Of a stretch of DNA of 5,771 nt, positions 1-5,621 are shown in pieces. A program made the position numbers and the translations under genes. Position 1 is the stretch's first letter, and each line of letters begins with the position of its first letter. The notes beneath the pieces are model-generated. The model had not been told where the DNA came from and made no database searches. It saw only the letters and a list, made by a program, of their open reading frames with translations. The DNA comes from Candidatus Omnitrophota bacterium (GTDB lineage: Bacteria > Omnitrophota > Gorgyraeia > Gygaellales > Profunditerraquicolaceae): assembly GCA_016867005.1 (NCBI GenBank), contig VGKM01000082.1:1-5771 (forward strand), read 5' to 3'.

Positions 1-651
1 CAGACGGATCTATCTTTGATAGCCGAGCATATTAAAAAGCTTAAACCCGATGTAGTTATTATTGACTCGATCCAGGTGATCTTTGAGCCGTCTATCAGTT
101 CTTCTCCGGGAAGCGTCTCGCAGGTAAGGGAATGTTCTGGCATCCTGACTCAGATGGCAAAGAGCTCCGGCGTATCGCTTATAATCATCGGCCATGTTAC
201 AAAAGAAGGGGCAATCGCAGGCCCCAGGGTGCTTGAACATATTGTTGATACCGTGCTTTATTTTGAAGGCGACAGGTTCTCGGTATACCGCATCCTGCGC
301 GCCGTAAAGAACAGGTTTGGTTCAACAAATGAGATCGGCGTATTTGAAATGACTTCCGGCGGTTTAAAGGAAGTGAAGAATCCTTCGGAAATCTTTTTGG
401 CTGAGAAACCAAAGAACGTTTCCGGCTCGATTGTCACTTCAGTATTAGAAGGTTCCCGGCCGTTATTGGTCGAGATCCAGGCCCTTGTCAGTAAGTCATG
501 TTTCGGCTACGCCCTGCGCAGGACGCAAGGGTTTGATTATAACCGCCTTAATTTGCTGGTCGCGGTTTTAGAAAAGCGCCAGGGGCTGCACCTTGAAACA
601 GAGGATATATTTTTAAACGTTGCCGGTGGTATCAAGCGCATTTACCGATAA
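1..651 (+). CDS. radA: RadA DNA repair ATPase, partial: ATPase core and start of Lon-like domain, truncated by a frame break
   Basis: RadA is a RecA-like, DnaB-type branch-migration ATPase used in recombinational repair. The gene enters the window already open in frame 1 at base 1, so the zinc finger and Walker A are upstream. Visible, counting from base 1: a Walker B strand ending in VVIIDS (about residues 18-23), the GHVTKEGAIAGPRVLEH block (about 65-80), and the RadA signature KNRFG (103-107). The start of the C-terminal Lon-protease-like domain follows, up to LNVAGGIK. In intact RadA that motif is followed by a conserved stretch of the type (x)DPAxDLA. Here the frame instead reads R-I-Y-R and stops at 649-651. 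The rest of RadA continues in frame 2 (620-877), so this is one gene broken by an internal deletion, not a natural C-terminus. The family assignment is very secure. Whether the break is biological or an assembly error cannot be told from the sequence. Confidence 0.9.
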   Translation, partial: QTDLSLIAEHIKKLKPDVVIIDSIQVIFEPSISSSPGSVSQVRECSGILTQMAKSSGVSLIIIGHVTKEGAIAGPRVLEHIVDTVLYFEGDRFSVYRILRAVKNRFGSTNEIGVFEMTSGGLKEVKNPSEIFLAEKPKNVSGSIVTSVLEGSRPLLVEIQALVSKSCFGYALRRTQGFDYNRLNLLVAVLEKRQGLHLETEDIFLNVAGGIKRIYR

Positions 652-877
652 GGCCGTTTTGGAAAATGCCGTATTTTTGGGCGAAGTCGGCCTTACCGGA
701 GAGGTAAGGAGTATTTCCCAGGTCAACCTGCGCCTTAATGAGGCGGAAAAACTGGGGTTTAAACATTGTTTTTTGCCTAAGAACATTTATAAGAACCTGG
801 AGCCGAAATCCGGCGGCTTGGAATTAATTCCTGTTTCAACGCTGAAAGAGGCGTTGGACATATCATTGAAGAAATAA
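620..877 (+). pseudogene. radA: C-terminal remnant of RadA (Lon-like domain), out of frame with its N-terminal part
   Basis: Frame 2 encodes VVSSAFTDK, then FLGEVGLTGEVRS, an NEAEKLGFKHCFLPKN block and a final LKEALDI. These are the hallmark end of the RadA Lon-like domain, which normally ends about 80 residues after VAGG(I/V)K. There is no credible independent start: the first start-like codon, TTG at 620, lies inside the NVAGG codons of the upstream frame and has no ribosome-binding site. The reading is therefore the displaced 3' end of radA. The stop at 875-877 lies 24 bases before the next gene. Aligned by memory to the B. subtilis and E. coli RadA spacing between GGVK and the S-S-x-x-D motif, about 47 bases (a number of the form 3n+2) are missing. 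Identity as RadA is clear; expression of this part as it stands is unlikely. Confidence 0.85.
626..636 (+). other. Deletion junction in radA at a probable 11-base direct repeat
   Basis: The 11 bases GTGGTATCAAG serve both halves of the broken gene. In frame 1 they complete Gly-Gly-Ile-Lys, the end of the VAGGIK motif. In frame 2 they encode Val-Val-Ser-Ser, the start of the next conserved RadA motif. An intact gene would need both peptides, so it would carry this string twice, roughly 47 bases apart, and loss of one copy plus the spacer gives exactly the sequence seen. The overlap of both motifs on the same bases is directly visible. The original second copy and the spacer length are inferred. 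Confidence 0.6.
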
Positions 878-889
878 AAATATGGAAAT

Positions 890-894
890 GGAGG
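890..894 (+). promoter_or_regulatory. Ribosome-binding site of the PIN/TRAM gene
   Basis: A perfect GGAGG lies 7 bases before the ATG at 902. It is the strongest Shine-Dalgarno sequence in the window and fixes the start of this gene. Confidence 0.8.
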
Positions 895-901
895 CAGTAT
901 T

Positions 902-1882
902 ATGAACCTATTCTTATTACGTATTCTTTTTACCATCGGAAGCGGGATTGTCGGTTATCAAACTATCATTATCAATGATTCCGGTTTGTTAGGAGCGGTT
1001 ATAGGTGTTGTAGGTGCCCTTGTTATAATCCTCTTGGAACTTGGTATGCGTACGGTTTCGGTCCGGGGCCTGTCTAGTGCGGTGTTTGGCCTGATCCTTG
1101 GGCTTATTATGTCAAAACTTGTCACCGATGCATTTGTTTTTGCGCCGATTTCTCCTAATGCAATGCCGGTCATAAAAGTGAGTTTGACTTTGATCTTCTG
1201 TTATCTGGGCATGGTTTTGGGCCTGCGCGGGAAAGATGAATTCAATATCATCATCCCTTATGTCCGCCTGCGCCGTCAGGACCAGATTGAAGAGCTTGCG
1301 GTTTTGGATACAAGCGTGATCATCGACGGAAGGATCCTTGATATAATTAAAACAAAATTCCTGGAGAGCAAAATCGTCATCCCGAAATTTGTCTTAAGAG
1401 AGCTGCAGCAGATCGCCGATTCTACCGACCCGATAAAGAGGCAGAGGGGCCGCAGGGGCTTAGAGATACTGCACATTATCCAGAAAGAAGCAGCGCACGA
1501 TATTACCCTGCACGAAGAAGAATTTCCGGAAACGCCTGAAGTGGATGCGAAATTGGTGAAGCTGGCCAAATTACTGGATGCAAAGATCCTGACGGTCGAT
1601 TTTAACCTTAACCGTGTTGCAAGCCTGCAGGGCATCAAGATCTTAAATATCAATGAGCTGGCAAATGCACTTAAGCCCGTAGTGTTCCCGGGCGAGTCCA
1701 TGCAGGTCAAGCTTATTAAAGAAGGGAAAGAGCATAACCAGGCGATAGGCTACCTTGAAGACGGCACAATGGTGGTTGTTGAAGAAGGGCGTAAGCTATT
1801 GGGCCAGGAAGTAAGAGTTTTGGTCACATCTGTTTTGCAGACACAGGCAGGCAGGATGATCTTTACCAAATTAGACAGGTAA
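902..1882 (+). CDS. Membrane-anchored PIN/TRAM domain protein, YacL type
   Basis: This 326-residue protein has the full YacL-like layout. Residues 1-110 hold about four hydrophobic membrane segments (near 4-24, 29-47, 57-77 and 88-108). A PIN nuclease domain follows (about 132-255) and then a C-terminal TRAM domain (about 262-326), a small RNA-binding fold. The PIN acidic residues are visible: D136 in VLDTS, D142 in IDGR, E167 in LRELQ, D215 in VDAKL and D233 in TVDFN. The active site therefore looks intact and should hold a divalent metal. The family is predicted to be a membrane-tethered ribonuclease; its substrate is not well established and cannot be read here. The neighbourhood is typical, since yacL sits between radA/disA and ispD in Firmicutes. 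The start is set by GGAGG, and the gene sits 24 bases after the radA remnant and 24 before ispD. No key residue is missing. Family call secure, precise role uncertain. Confidence 0.92.
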   Translation: MNLFLLRILFTIGSGIVGYQTIIINDSGLLGAVIGVVGALVIILLELGMRTVSVRGLSSAVFGLILGLIMSKLVTDAFVFAPISPNAMPVIKVSLTLIFCYLGMVLGLRGKDEFNIIIPYVRLRRQDQIEELAVLDTSVIIDGRILDIIKTKFLESKIVIPKFVLRELQQIADSTDPIKRQRGRRGLEILHIIQKEAAHDITLHEEEFPETPEVDAKLVKLAKLLDAKILTVDFNLNRVASLQGIKILNINELANALKPVVFPGESMQVKLIKEGKEHNQAIGYLEDGTMVVVEEGRKLLGQEVRVLVTSVLQTQAGRMIFTKLDR

Positions 1883-1906
1883 TAAACAGACGCCAGGAAA
1901 GCAAAC

Positions 1907-2635
1907 ATGTATTGCAGCGCTATAGTCCTTGCTGCCGGATGCGGCGCGAGATTAAAATCAAAGACACCTAAGCCGCTGGTAAAATTAAATGGTTTACCGG
2001 TTATTTTGTATTCTTTAAAGACGCTCGGAGAGCTCCCGCAGGTTAAAGAAATTATTGTAGTAGTAAACCCGTCGAATAAAAAAGAAATTACAAGGATCGC
2101 TAAGCGCTACTCTTTACGTAAGGTTAAGGGATTTGTATTGGGGGGCAAAGCCCGACAGGATTCTGTGCGGAAGGGGCTTGCTGCTGTCAGTAATTGCGCT
2201 GATTTCATCTTGATCCATGATGCTGCAAGGCCGTTTGCGGATAAAAAAACGATCTCCGGCGTGATCGCCAAGGCCAAAAATTGCGGCGCGGCTATTGTTG
2301 GAATGCCGGTAAAGTGCACAATAAAAGAAGCTCATGGCTCATGGTTCATGGTTCATAAGGGCGGCCTAGTAAAGAAAACCCTCGACAGAAACAAGCTTTG
2401 GGAGATACAGACGCCGCAGGTTTTCAATAAAGATTTAATTTTGGCGGCTTTTAAAAGGTTCGGCAGGGAAAAAGTAACCGATGACGCAATGCTGATTGAG
2501 AAACTCGGCAAAAAAGTTAATATTGTTCAAGGGTCGTATAATAATATTAAGATTACAACGCCGGAAGATTTATTAATCGCAGAGGCAATAGCCAGGAACC
2601 TGTCCCACCCCGGAGGTGGGACAGGTAAGAAATGA
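1907..2635 (+). CDS. ispD: 2-C-methyl-D-erythritol 4-phosphate cytidylyltransferase
   Basis: IspD transfers CMP from CTP to MEP, the third step of the MEP (non-mevalonate) isoprenoid pathway, in the cytosol. The nucleotide-binding signature LAAGCGARL (8-16) carries R15, and K22 in TPKPL matches the second basic catalytic residue. Further family motifs are GGKARQDSV (79-87), HDAARPF (104-110), LDRNKLWEIQTPQ (159-171), TDDA (191-194) and IKITTPEDL (214-222, with K215). The start has AGGA at 1895-1898, 8 bases upstream. At 242 residues it is slightly longer than the usual 225-235. Two extras account for this: residues 142-150 are encoded by a 7-base tandem repeat, and residues 231-240 by a palindrome at the 3' end. 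Position 137, usually Asp in the V-x-D-T-(I/M)-K motif, is Cys here. Both insertions fall in a loop or the tail, so activity is likely retained. ispF follows after one base. Confidence 0.95.
   Translation: MYCSAIVLAAGCGARLKSKTPKPLVKLNGLPVILYSLKTLGELPQVKEIIVVVNPSNKKEITRIAKRYSLRKVKGFVLGGKARQDSVRKGLAAVSNCADFILIHDAARPFADKKTISGVIAKAKNCGAAIVGMPVKCTIKEAHGSWFMVHKGGLVKKTLDRNKLWEIQTPQVFNKDLILAAFKRFGREKVTDDAMLIEKLGKKVNIVQGSYNNIKITTPEDLLIAEAIARNLSHPGGGTGKK
2331..2356 (+). repeat. 7-base tandem repeat inside ispD (3.7 copies of YTCATGG)
   Basis: The units are CTCATGG (2331-2337), CTCATGG (2338-2344), TTCATGG (2345-2351) and a partial TTCAT (2352-2356). They encode IspD residues 142-150 (A-H-G-S-W-F-M-V-H), between the TIK motif and the G-x-V-x-x-T-L-D-R motif, where other IspD proteins have a shorter loop. 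Three 7-base units equal 21 bases, or seven codons, so an expansion by three units would keep the frame. Gain or loss of one or two units would break ispD. The pattern is seen directly; recent expansion is inferred. Confidence 0.85.
2598..2626. repeat. 12-base-arm palindrome across the ispD end and the ispF ribosome-binding site
   Basis: The arms ACCTGTCCCACC (2598-2609) and GGTGGGACAGGT (2615-2626) are perfect inverted copies around a 5-base loop, CCGGA. The RNA would form a very stable hairpin. It encodes the non-conserved IspD tail (residues 231-240), ends 7 bases before the ispD stop, and buries the first bases of the only well-placed ispF Shine-Dalgarno-like sequence (AGGTAAGA, 2623-2630). 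No T-run follows, so it is not a standard terminator. It reads like an inserted repeat unit adopted as coding sequence. It could also tie ispF translation to passage of ribosomes through ispD. Confidence 0.8.
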
Positions 2636-2636
2636 T

Positions 2637-3119
2637 ATGCAATACAGGATAGGCATAGGATACGATATCCATAAATTGGTCCGGGGCCGTAAATTATTTA
2701 TCGGAGGCCTTCTTATTGATTATCCCAGGGGCCTTCTCGGGCACTCGGACGGTGATGTCCTTTTGCATGCTATTTGTGATTGCCTGTTGGGCGCTGTTTC
2801 AGAAGGCGATATCGGGATGCATTTCCCCGATACAGAACCGAAGTTCGAAGGCATAGCCAGCACCGAGCTGCTGATAAAGGTTTATGAATTAATTAAAGAT
2901 AAGGGCTATGCCATAAATAATATAGACACGGTGATAATCGCGGAAGAGCCGAAGCTCGCTTCGTATAAAAAAGAGATCCGGAAGAATATTGCTTTGATCC
3001 TCGGGATAAAAGAAGATTTGATCAGCATTAAAGCAAAAACCAACGAAAAACTGGGGGAAATCGGCAAAAAAGAGGCGATTGCCGCCTATGCTACAGTTTT
3101 GTTGGTTAAGGGGGAATAG
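2637..3119 (+). CDS. ispF: 2-C-methyl-D-erythritol 2,4-cyclodiphosphate synthase
   Basis: IspF cyclises CDP-ME 2-phosphate to MEcPP with release of CMP, two steps after IspD in the MEP pathway; the family forms zinc-dependent homotrimers. The 160-residue length is normal. Zinc ligands D10 and H12 sit in GYDIHKL, and H44 follows GLLGHSDGDVLLH (33-44). Also visible are DIGMHFPDT (58-66), the KAKTNEKLG block (132-140) and the C-terminal G-x-x-E-x-I-A-A-Y-A element (143-152), here GKKEAI, with E146 kept. The ATG at 2637 is chosen because MQYRIGIGYD is the usual family N-terminus. The longer reading from GTG at 2616 would add only residues encoded by the palindrome. The gene begins one base after the ispD stop and ends one base before cysE, indicating translational coupling on both sides. 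The intervening enzyme IspE is not in the window. Confidence 0.96.
   Translation: MQYRIGIGYDIHKLVRGRKLFIGGLLIDYPRGLLGHSDGDVLLHAICDCLLGAVSEGDIGMHFPDTEPKFEGIASTELLIKVYELIKDKGYAINNIDTVIIAEEPKLASYKKEIRKNIALILGIKEDLISIKAKTNEKLGEIGKKEAIAAYATVLLVKGE
3109..3114 (+). promoter_or_regulatory. Ribosome-binding site that fixes the cysE start
   Basis: AGGGGG at the very end of ispF lies 6 bases before the ATG at 3121. It supports the start that includes the N-terminal hydrophobic helix of CysE. The longer in-frame reading from 3079 would overlap ispF by 41 bases and has no comparable site. Confidence 0.7.
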
Positions 3120-3120
3120 A

Positions 3121-3801
3121 ATGGAATTATTGGCCAGGATATTGATTTTACTGCTTGCTTTATTTATTATTAAGCTCGTAGTTATTTCGCTTTTGTTTTA
3201 CCGGGAGATAAAAGAGGCGCAGAAAAAAGACCCGGCGGCGAAAAGCTTCCTGGAAATCCTGCTTTTATACCAGGGGTTACAGGCAATTATAAGTTATCGC
3301 TTCGCTCATTTTCTTTATAAGATGCATCTTTATTTCCTGGCGCGTTATTTGAGCCAGCTTGCCCGGTTCTTTACGGGCATAGAAATACATCCCGGTGCCA
3401 CCATCGGCAAAGGGCTGTTTATCGACCATGGAATGGGCGTTGTGGTGGGCGAGACCGCCGTAATCGGAGATAATGTGCTTCTGTATCAGGGCGTAACCCT
3501 CGGTGGCACAGGCCTGGAACATGGCAAGCGCCATCCTACTATCGGCAATAATGTGGTGATAGGCGCAGGCGCCAAGGTCCTGGGGAATATTACCGTTGGC
3601 GACAATTCATATATCGGAGCCAATGCCGTAGTGATCAAAGATGTCCCGCCGGACTCAACAGTGGTAGGAGTCCCGGGCCGGATTACCCGCCAGGACGGCA
3701 AAAAAATAGAAGTAAGCCTTGATCATGTCCACGTGCTTGACCCTATTATGCAGTCAATTGAGGAACTGGAAAAGAGGATCAATAAGCTGGAAGAAAAGTA
3801 G
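3121..3801 (+). CDS. cysE: Serine O-acetyltransferase with an N-terminal membrane helix
   Basis: CysE acetylates L-serine with acetyl-CoA to O-acetylserine, the first committed step of cysteine synthesis. The 226-residue protein has the short bacterial SAT domain. DPAAKSFLEILLLYQG (37-52) opens the helical part, followed by the R-F-A-H segment (60-63) and then the left-handed beta-helix of hexapeptide repeats (about 87-200). Catalytic residues are visible as D102-H103 in IDHGMGVVVGE and H138 in GKRHP; VTLGGTG (125-131) and GVPGR near the end of the domain complete the family pattern. Residues 3-26 are almost wholly hydrophobic, which is unusual because standard CysE starts near the E-I-K-E-A-Q-K-K-D-P-A-A-K segment and is soluble. 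The last 15 residues are a short charged helix, possibly coiled coil. The gene overlaps no neighbour and is followed after 5 bases by cysS, the classic cysE–cysS pair. Function secure; membrane attachment inferred. Confidence 0.93.
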   Translation: MELLARILILLLALFIIKLVVISLLFYREIKEAQKKDPAAKSFLEILLLYQGLQAIISYRFAHFLYKMHLYFLARYLSQLARFFTGIEIHPGATIGKGLFIDHGMGVVVGETAVIGDNVLLYQGVTLGGTGLEHGKRHPTIGNNVVIGAGAKVLGNITVGDNSYIGANAVVIKDVPPDSTVVGVPGRITRQDGKKIEVSLDHVHVLDPIMQSIEELEKRINKLEEK

Positions 3802-3806
3802 TTTAA

Positions 3807-5249
3807 ATGCCAATTCAACTATACAACTCCCTTACCCGCAAAAAAGAAGAATTCGCGCCCGTTAATCCGCCGGAAGTAAATATCTATACCTGCGGCGTGA
3901 CTGTTTATGATGAAAGCCATATTGGCCATGCCCGCAGTTTATTTTGTTTTGACCTGGTCAGGCGGTATCTTAGATTCCGCGGCTACGGAGTAAGGTTCGT
4001 GCGCAATATTACCGATATCGACGATAAAATCATCAACCGCGCAAATGAACTGAAAACCGACTGGAAGGACCTGGTGAGAAAATACATTGCCAGGTATTAC
4101 GAGGATTTGGAATGCCTGGGTATTGAAAAAGGCGATTTTGAGCCGCGGGCCACCGAAAATATCCCGGATATGGTTAAATACATAGAGTCGTTGATAAATA
4201 AAGGTTTTGCTTACGAAGTAGGCGGGGATGTTTATTTTAATGTTAGAAAATTTTCCTCTTACGGGCAGTTATCAGGCCAGGGCATTGATGCAATGGAAAC
4301 AGGTACCAGGATCGAGGCCAATGAACAAAAACGCGACCACCTGGATTTTGCGTTATGGAAGAGCTCAAAGGAAAACGAGCCGTCATGGGACAGCCCTTGG
4401 GGAAAAGGCAGGCCCGGCTGGCATATTGAATGTTCTGTAATGAGCCAGAAATTCCTGAAAACCGATACTCTGGATATTCATGCCGGAGGCAGAGACCTTA
4501 TTTTTCCCCACCATGAAAATGAGATCGCGCAGGCAGAGGCATTAACCGGAAAGCCCTTTGCGAAATACTGGCTGCACGGCGGCCTTCTGACTATCGACGG
4601 ACAGAAGATGGCAAAGTCATCGGGAAACTTTGTGACAATCAGGAATTTTCTGGGCAAGTACCCTGCAGGGGTATTAAAACTTTTTTTCCTTCAAACGCAT
4701 TATTCCCAGCCGATTGATTTTACCTGGGCTGCAATGGAAGAGAAGCGTTCAGCATTAGACAGGATCATGATTTTTTTAAAAACGCTGGAGCGCAGGGAAA
4801 AAGGGATTGAGCCGTTTACCCGGACCAATCTTAAAAACATCCTTTCTCCTGTTGAGTTAAAAAATATCATTAATGATTTCCGTCAGGATTTTATTGACGC
4901 GATGGACGACGATTTTAATTCTCCTCAGGCAGTTGGAGCGTTGTTTGAGATTATTACTGCTTCTAATAAAATTTTATGCGACAGAGGGTTTACCGAAGCC
5001 CACCTTGAGCCGCTTAGTTATGCGCGGGACGTGGTTTTGGAATTAGGGGGGATACTCGGGCTTGATTTTTCTCCTTTAAAGCCGGCGCTGGCAGAAGACG
5101 AGATTGATAAATTGATAAGCTTGAGGCAGGACTTAAAAAACCAAAAGAAATTTGACGAAGCAGACCGGATTAAAAAAGAACTTTTAGAAAAGAATATAGT
5201 GTTGGAGGATATCAAGGGCGGCAAAACGCTTTGGCGGGTAAAGGTTTGA
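3807..5249 (+). CDS. cysS: Cysteinyl-tRNA synthetase
   Basis: CysS activates cysteine with ATP and loads it onto tRNA-Cys in the cytosol; it is an essential class I synthetase. The 480 residues match the family length (about 460-490). The class I HIGH motif is perfect (38-41, in SHIGHAR), and the KMSKS loop appears as KMAKS (267-271), an accepted variant. The zinc site is intact: C29 in YTCGVTVYD, C209 in WHIECS, and H235 and E239 in PHHENE. FVRNITDIDDKI marks the Rossmann part, and the C-terminal third (from about 340) holds the helical DALR-type and tRNA-binding end, finishing KIVLEDIKGG-like before W-R-V-K-V. The start ATG at 3807 lies 5 bases after cysE, with a weak purine-rich GGAAGAAAAG (3789-3798) upstream. 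It probably ends the operon, since about 370 non-coding bases follow. Nothing appears damaged. Confidence 0.97.
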   Translation: MPIQLYNSLTRKKEEFAPVNPPEVNIYTCGVTVYDESHIGHARSLFCFDLVRRYLRFRGYGVRFVRNITDIDDKIINRANELKTDWKDLVRKYIARYYEDLECLGIEKGDFEPRATENIPDMVKYIESLINKGFAYEVGGDVYFNVRKFSSYGQLSGQGIDAMETGTRIEANEQKRDHLDFALWKSSKENEPSWDSPWGKGRPGWHIECSVMSQKFLKTDTLDIHAGGRDLIFPHHENEIAQAEALTGKPFAKYWLHGGLLTIDGQKMAKSSGNFVTIRNFLGKYPAGVLKLFFLQTHYSQPIDFTWAAMEEKRSALDRIMIFLKTLERREKGIEPFTRTNLKNILSPVELKNIINDFRQDFIDAMDDDFNSPQAVGALFEIITASNKILCDRGFTEAHLEPLSYARDVVLELGGILGLDFSPLKPALAEDEIDKLISLRQDLKNQKKFDEADRIKKELLEKNIVLEDIKGGKTLWRVKV

Positions 5250-5253
5250 TGAA

Positions 5254-5390
5254 TCTGTCATGTTTTCTCGCTCATAGATAGTTGCGGGTCCTGTCTGCTG
5301 CGCCACCTCGTCCGTGCTCGCTTACGCTGCGCGCGGGCAAGGGCTTCGGCTCCGCAGCCACCCGCAAGCAAAGTATCCGCTCGAAAACAC
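5254..5390. repeat. Hairpin repeat unit A after cysS
   Basis: Three inverted pairs nest inside one another: TGTTTTC (5261-5267) with GAAAACA (5383-5389), TTGCGGGT (5282-5289) with ACCCGCAA (5360-5367), and GCTGCG (5297-5302) with CGCAGC (5353-5358). The interior is GC-rich, unlike the neighbouring genes. No reading frame here resembles a protein. The nested order fits a folded RNA or a small palindromic repeat element. It begins five bases after the cysS stop. Exact borders are uncertain. Confidence 0.6.
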
Positions 5391-5436
5391 GCCAGGTTAT
5401 AATGTTCTTAGCGGATGGCTTGGCTGTGTTTTCGAG
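5380..5436. repeat. Perfect 11-base inverted repeat joining the two hairpin units
   Basis: CTCGAAAACAC (5380-5390) and GTGTTTTCGAG (5426-5436) are perfect inverted copies separated by 35 bases, with GCCA/TGGC (5391-5394/5421-5424) extending the stem past a one-base bulge. The arms are the right end of unit A and the left end of unit B. The spacer holds a perfect TATAAT at 5398-5403, but I see no good -35 box 16-18 bases upstream. A promoter here is possible but not supported. Confidence 0.7.
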
Positions 5437-5591
5437 GGACGTGGAGGCAAGGAGCGGGCATGGTTTCCGCATCCGGCTCCGAATTAGAAAAAAGACTGTT
5501 ATATAGGGCCCGGATGCGGAAGAGCGACGCAGCCGACCCGAGCGAAGCACCGCCCCGCTGGGGCGGGGCGAGCGTTCCCGAGAAAATACAG
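5424..5591. repeat. Hairpin repeat unit B upstream of tmk
   Basis: CTGTGTTTTC (5424-5433) pairs with GAAAATACAG (5582-5591), allowing one G-U pair. GGGACG (5436-5441) pairs with CGTTCCC (5573-5579) with one bulge. Further in, TTCCGCATCCGG (5465-5476) and CCGGATGCGGAA (5510-5521) are a perfect 12-base inverted repeat around a 33-base AT-rich loop. The right arm also carries the side hairpin at 5550-5566. Outer arms share the TGTTTTC core with unit A, so the two are probably related copies of one repeat family. No protein-like frame is visible. Confidence 0.65.
5550..5566. repeat. GC-only hairpin within unit B
   Basis: CCGCCCC (5550-5556) and GGGGCGG (5560-5566) pair around a GCT loop. A competing 8-base pairing, CGCCCCGC (5551-5558) with GCGGGGCG (5563-5570), uses the same bases. 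No T-run follows, so it is not a typical intrinsic terminator. Confidence 0.6.
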
Positions 5592-5613
5592 ACAAGACAG
5601 ACGCGTAACTATA

Positions 5614-5620
5614 AAGGAAG
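5614..5620 (+). promoter_or_regulatory. Ribosome-binding site of the tmk-like start
   Basis: AAGGAAG lies just before the ATG at 5622. Spacing is short (about 3 bases from the AGGA core) but usable, and it supports the start MKGKFITFEG. Confidence 0.55.
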
Positions 5621-5621
5621 T

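Larger units (their letters stand above)
5250..5621. other. Gene-free region between cysS and tmk
   Basis: These 372 bases hold the two hairpin units described separately and no convincing gene. Open frames on both strands give Arg/Ser/Pro-rich, low-complexity products typical of random GC-rich palindromic DNA. I see no tRNA T-loop motif, no SRP, RNase P or tmRNA core motif and no CRISPR-like spacing. A further imperfect inverted pair, ATAGTTGCG (5278-5286) against CGCGTAACTAT (5602-5612), shows the right edge of the structured region reaches almost to the tmk ribosome-binding site. Confidence 0.6.

Noticed and set aside
626..660. Programmed frameshift in radA
   Set aside because: There is no slippery run or stop-coupled signal at the site, and the conserved segment between the two halves is missing altogether, which a frameshift would not cause.
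1276..1710. 144-codon open frame on the - strand
   Set aside because: It lies wholly antisense to the PIN domain, gives a Ser-rich product with no recognisable motif, and is a shadow of the real gene.
2598..2632. Intrinsic terminator at the end of ispD
   Set aside because: The hairpin is strong but is followed by AAGAAATGATA, not a T-run, and ispF starts at once downstream.
2616..2636. Longer ispF start at GTG 2616
   Set aside because: It adds only seven residues encoded by the palindrome and overlaps ispD. The ATG at 2637 gives the family's normal N-terminus.
3079..3120. Longer cysE start at 3079
   Set aside because: It overlaps ispF by 41 bases, lacks a good ribosome-binding site, and adds no family-like residues. 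AGGGGG before 3121 fits better.
5465..5521. Terminator for cysS
   Set aside because: The perfect 12-base stem has a 33-base loop and no T-run on the 3' side. It lies over 200 bases after cysS.
5272..5595. Open frames on both strands in the repeat region (107 and 74 codons)
   Set aside because: Their products are Arg/Ser/Pro-rich with no domain. They follow the palindromic structure and lack ribosome-binding sites and family resemblance.
5250..5621. tRNA, SRP RNA, RNase P RNA or CRISPR array
   Set aside because: No T-loop or anticodon arrangement, no SRP or RNase P core motif, and no regular direct repeats with spacers could be found by eye.
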